Shown piece by piece: positions 15,000 through 15,046 of a stretch of 15,046 nt of DNA. Numbering within the stretch: the stretch's first letter is position 1; the number at the start of each line of letters is the position of its first letter. The position numbers were made by a program, and so were the translations under genes. Source of the stretch: an uncultured Synergistales bacterium. Its GTDB lineage: Bacteria > Synergistota > Synergistia > Synergistales > Aminobacteriaceae. Under the pieces are notes generated by a model that saw only the letters and a program-made list of their open reading frames with translations, was not told the DNA's origin and made no database searches. The stretch is taken from NCBI GenBank assembly GCA_937957815.1, contig CALFXN010000230.1:1-15046 (forward strand). The letters are read 5' to 3'.

Positions 15000-15046
15000 A
15001 GATCGGAAGAGCGTCGTGTAGGGAAAGAGTGTAGATCTCGGTGGTC
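15000..15046. other. Illumina adapter remnant (right end)
   Basis: From 15000 the sequence begins AGATCGGAAGAGCGTCGTGT and continues as the reverse complement of the TruSeq universal adapter. It creates an artificial stop codon in the mutase frame at 14998-15000. The true gene continues past the contig. Confidence 0.98.

Overview
The window is a metagenome-style contig with sequencing adapter still attached at both ends (1-21 and 15000-15046), so the biological sequence is about 22-14999 and both edges are library-fragment ends. All convincing genes lie on the minus strand; they are described here in transcription order, right to left. High GC, an outer-membrane porin with an N-terminal S-layer-homology (SLH) domain followed by a coiled coil, methylmalonyl-CoA mutase with MeaB, a YkvI-family transporter and methyl-accepting chemotaxis proteins (MCPs) together suggest a diderm anaerobe of the Synergistota. 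That placement is an inference from gene content, not a computed phylogeny.

Right part (14999-10706): a methylmalonyl-CoA mutase large subunit cut by the contig edge is translationally coupled (TGATG overlap) to its GTPase chaperone MeaB. After them comes a compact unit with a near-consensus promoter, a possible 31-codon ORF and a strong intrinsic terminator, and then a single-gene YkvI-type membrane transporter with its own terminator.

Middle part (10616-8936): an MCP gene in decay. The signature of the signalling hairpin tip is missing, and the sensor region carries two reading-frame breaks. The left edge holds the start of a related, apparently intact MCP-like receptor.

Central part (8924-3441): an iron/metal uptake operon. 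A TTGACA/TATACT promoter sits inside a perfect 13-bp inverted repeat. A roughly 100-nt structured leader ends in an intrinsic-terminator-like hairpin. The genes are a FeoB-associated Cys-rich membrane peptide, a probable 50-aa Cys-rich peptide, feoA, feoB, a NikL-like small secreted protein and two DUF4198 secreted proteins. All three secreted proteins are predicted to be cleaved so that the mature chain begins with histidine. They could bind or deliver metal in the periplasm next to the Feo permease, an arrangement I cannot match to a described system. A 21-bp hairpin closes the cluster.

Left part (3409-298): a secreted or membrane-anchored protein with a periplasmic solute-binding-like sensor and a complete cytoplasmic HD-GYP phosphodiesterase domain, then the SLH porin and its terminator.
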